A stretch of 6,918 bases of DNA, from NCBI GenBank assembly GCA_024640925.1, contig JAHEEB010000218.1, forward strand, positions 1 to 6,918, in the 5' to 3' direction. Positions 5,647 through 6,918 of the stretch are shown piece by piece. This stretch comes from Bacteroidota bacterium. Its GTDB lineage: Bacteria; Bacteroidota; Bacteroidia; Bacteroidales; UBA10428. The first letter of the stretch is position 1, and the number at the start of each line of letters is the position of its first letter. The position numbers and the translations under genes are program-made. Under the pieces are notes generated by a model. It did no database searches. It worked only from the letters and a program-made list of their open reading frames with translations, and was not told the origin of the DNA.

Positions 5647-6792
5647 ATGAAAAGTAAAGTAGCTCTTGTCCGTTGCAATTCATACGAATTAAATGAAGTT
5701 AAACAAGCTGTTTCGAAGGGTATTGAACTTATTGGAGGCCCGGAAAATTTTGTTAAGCAAAGTGAAAAAATTGTATTAAAAGTTAACCTTCTGGCTGCTG
5801 ATGTCCCTGAAAAATGTGTCACTACACATCCTTCGGTTTTCAGAGCTGTGGCTGAAATTTTTGTTAATGAAGGTGCAATAATCAGCTATGGCGATTCACC
5901 CGGATTTGGTGCTCCCTATGCAACAGCTAAAAAAGCTGGCCTTACAGATATAGCAGATGAGTTGAACATAGAGCTGGCAGACTTCAAAGAAGGCAAAGAA
6001 GTTTTTTTTGAAACAGGAAAACAAAACAAAAAATTCCTTATTGCTAATGGAGTTCTTGAATCCGATGGATTAATCAGCCTTCCTAAGTTGAAAACACATG
6101 GGCTCGAAAAATTCACAGGATGCATTAAAAACCAGTTCGGTTGTATTGTAGGAATGAGAAAAGCAGAGTTTCATGTAAAACTTCCCGATGCAACTGATTT
6201 TGCAAAAATGCTTGTCGATTTGAATAATTATATTAAACCCCGGCTTTATATTATGGATGGCATTATTGCTATGGAAGGCAATGGTCCTCGTGGTGGTAAC
6301 CCAAAACCAATGAACGTTTTACTTTTCTCAACCGATCCGGTAGCACTCGATGCAACAGCATGCCGGTTGATTGATCTTAATCCTGCTCTAGTACCAACAA
6401 CATTAATTGCCAGTGAAACCGGTACAGGAACATATTCCGAAGCAGAAATAGAAATTGTGGGTGACGAATTAAAAAGCTTTATCAATTCTGATTTTGTTGT
6501 GGATCGCACACCATTAAAAAAGGCAAAAAACAGTAAAATCTCAAAATTCCTGAATAACCGATTGGTTCCAAAACCTTTTATACTTTCAGAAAAATGTACA
6601 AAATGTGGAACATGCATCAATAGTTGCCCTGTTGAAGGGAAAGCAGTTAATTGGATCGATGGAAATCATTCAAAAGTTCCGGTATATAACTATGACAAAT
6701 GCATACGATGCTATTGTTGCCAGGAAATGTGCCCCGAAAGCGCCATTATATTGAGAGACCCGTTGATTAGAAAGGTTTCTAAAATATTTTAA
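5647..6792 (+). CDS. DUF362 domain protein with C-terminal two-cluster 4Fe-4S ferredoxin domain
   Basis: This is a 381-residue cytosolic protein. Residues 1-~285 are a DUF362 domain, with typical blocks LPKLKTHGLEKFTGCIKNQFGCIVGMRKAEFH (145-176) and DGIIAMEGNGPRGGNP (204-219). Residues ~310-370 are a bacterial ferredoxin domain with two complete CxxCxxCxxxCP motifs: Cys317/320/323/327 and Cys352/355/358/362. An extra Cys357 sits beside Cys358. The ferredoxin part should hold two 4Fe-4S clusters and pass electrons. DUF362 has no firmly known reaction, so the partner and substrate are open. The DUF362-ferredoxin fusion is common in anaerobes, which would fit an anaerobic or facultative host. 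The ATG at 5647 is the natural start, close behind a promoter-like box. It stands apart from the genes upstream by 186 bases and is probably its own transcript. Confidence 0.9.
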   Translation: MKSKVALVRCNSYELNEVKQAVSKGIELIGGPENFVKQSEKIVLKVNLLAADVPEKCVTTHPSVFRAVAEIFVNEGAIISYGDSPGFGAPYATAKKAGLTDIADELNIELADFKEGKEVFFETGKQNKKFLIANGVLESDGLISLPKLKTHGLEKFTGCIKNQFGCIVGMRKAEFHVKLPDATDFAKMLVDLNNYIKPRLYIMDGIIAMEGNGPRGGNPKPMNVLLFSTDPVALDATACRLIDLNPALVPTTLIASETGTGTYSEAEIEIVGDELKSFINSDFVVDRTPLKKAKNSKISKFLNNRLVPKPFILSEKCTKCGTCINSCPVEGKAVNWIDGNHSKVPVYNYDKCIRCYCCQEMCPESAIILRDPLIRKVSKIF

Positions 6793-6839
6793 CAGATTAC
6801 GAATTTGATAATGTAAACGATTAACAAATTGGTTCAGGG

Positions 6840-6896
6840 CGCTAAATGACGCTAACTTTAAGTACTATAAGTACTCCAAACTCTAAGTACTAAAGT
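6840..6896. repeat. AAGTACT repeat cluster with a long imperfect hairpin
   Basis: AAGTACT occurs three times in 32 bases (6860-6866, 6869-6875, 6885-6891), and its core AGTACT is itself a palindrome. ACTTT-A-AGTACT (6855-6866) can pair with AGTACT-AAAGT (6886-6896) with one bulged base. CGCTAA is repeated just before, at 6840-6845 and 6850-6855. The cluster follows the DUF362 gene stop by about 50 bases. It may be part of an interspersed repeat that continues past the window, or an operator for a gene beyond the right edge. There is no U-tract to mark it as a terminator. Confidence 0.5.
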
Positions 6897-6918
6897 GTGC
6901 AATTATACAGACAATATT

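Noticed and set aside
6246..6620. 124-codon minus-strand frame
   Set aside because: It is antisense to the DUF362-ferredoxin gene, including its first cysteine cluster; no independent support.

Overview
The window is AT-rich chromosomal DNA that looks like Bacteroidota, probably the Bacteroidales/Marinilabiliales side. This is inferred from several signs: A/T-rich leaders without clear Shine-Dalgarno sites, exported proteins whose signal peptides end in '...YSQ' or '...FSQ', a CACCTTTG box of the TAnnTTTG promoter type just before one gene, and the set of protein families. Nothing points to a phage, plasmid or defence island. The genes are ordinary housekeeping or accessory types, and the less ordinary material lies between them.

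Layout, left to right. (1) Bases 1-125 hold the C-terminal end of a 4,5-DOPA-extradiol-dioxygenase (YgiD-like) gene. (2) Bases 126-588 are a repeat-rich non-coding stretch between two convergent genes. It has two nearly identical hairpins (143-174 and 517-549), an 18-bp direct repeat (191-208 and 474-491) and a 135-bp palindromic element with 12-bp terminal inverted repeats (208-342). The second hairpin, read on the minus strand, runs into nine T residues and should terminate the next gene. (3) A minus-strand gene (589-921) encodes a small exported heavy-metal-associated (HMA) domain protein. (4) Three plus-strand genes follow with 50- and 32-base gaps: a MarC-family membrane protein, an AI-2E/PerM-family transporter-like membrane protein and an exported serine hydrolase of the beta-lactamase/EstB fold. 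They could form one transcript, but no shared function is evident. (5) Bases 4158-4390 contain a decayed relative of the 208-342 element. (6) An AlkD-like DNA alkylation repair protein and a small protein of unknown function follow. (7) After a 186-base gap with inverted repeats and a plausible promoter comes a DUF362 protein fused to a two-cluster ferredoxin domain. (8) The last ~80 bases carry clustered AAGTACT repeats that can fold into a hairpin.

No new multi-gene system is visible. The best candidates for a second look are the palindromic element and its decayed relative, the duplicated hairpin/terminator sequence, the HMA protein with its C-terminal Cys-Cys tail, and the unknown small protein beside the AlkD homologue.
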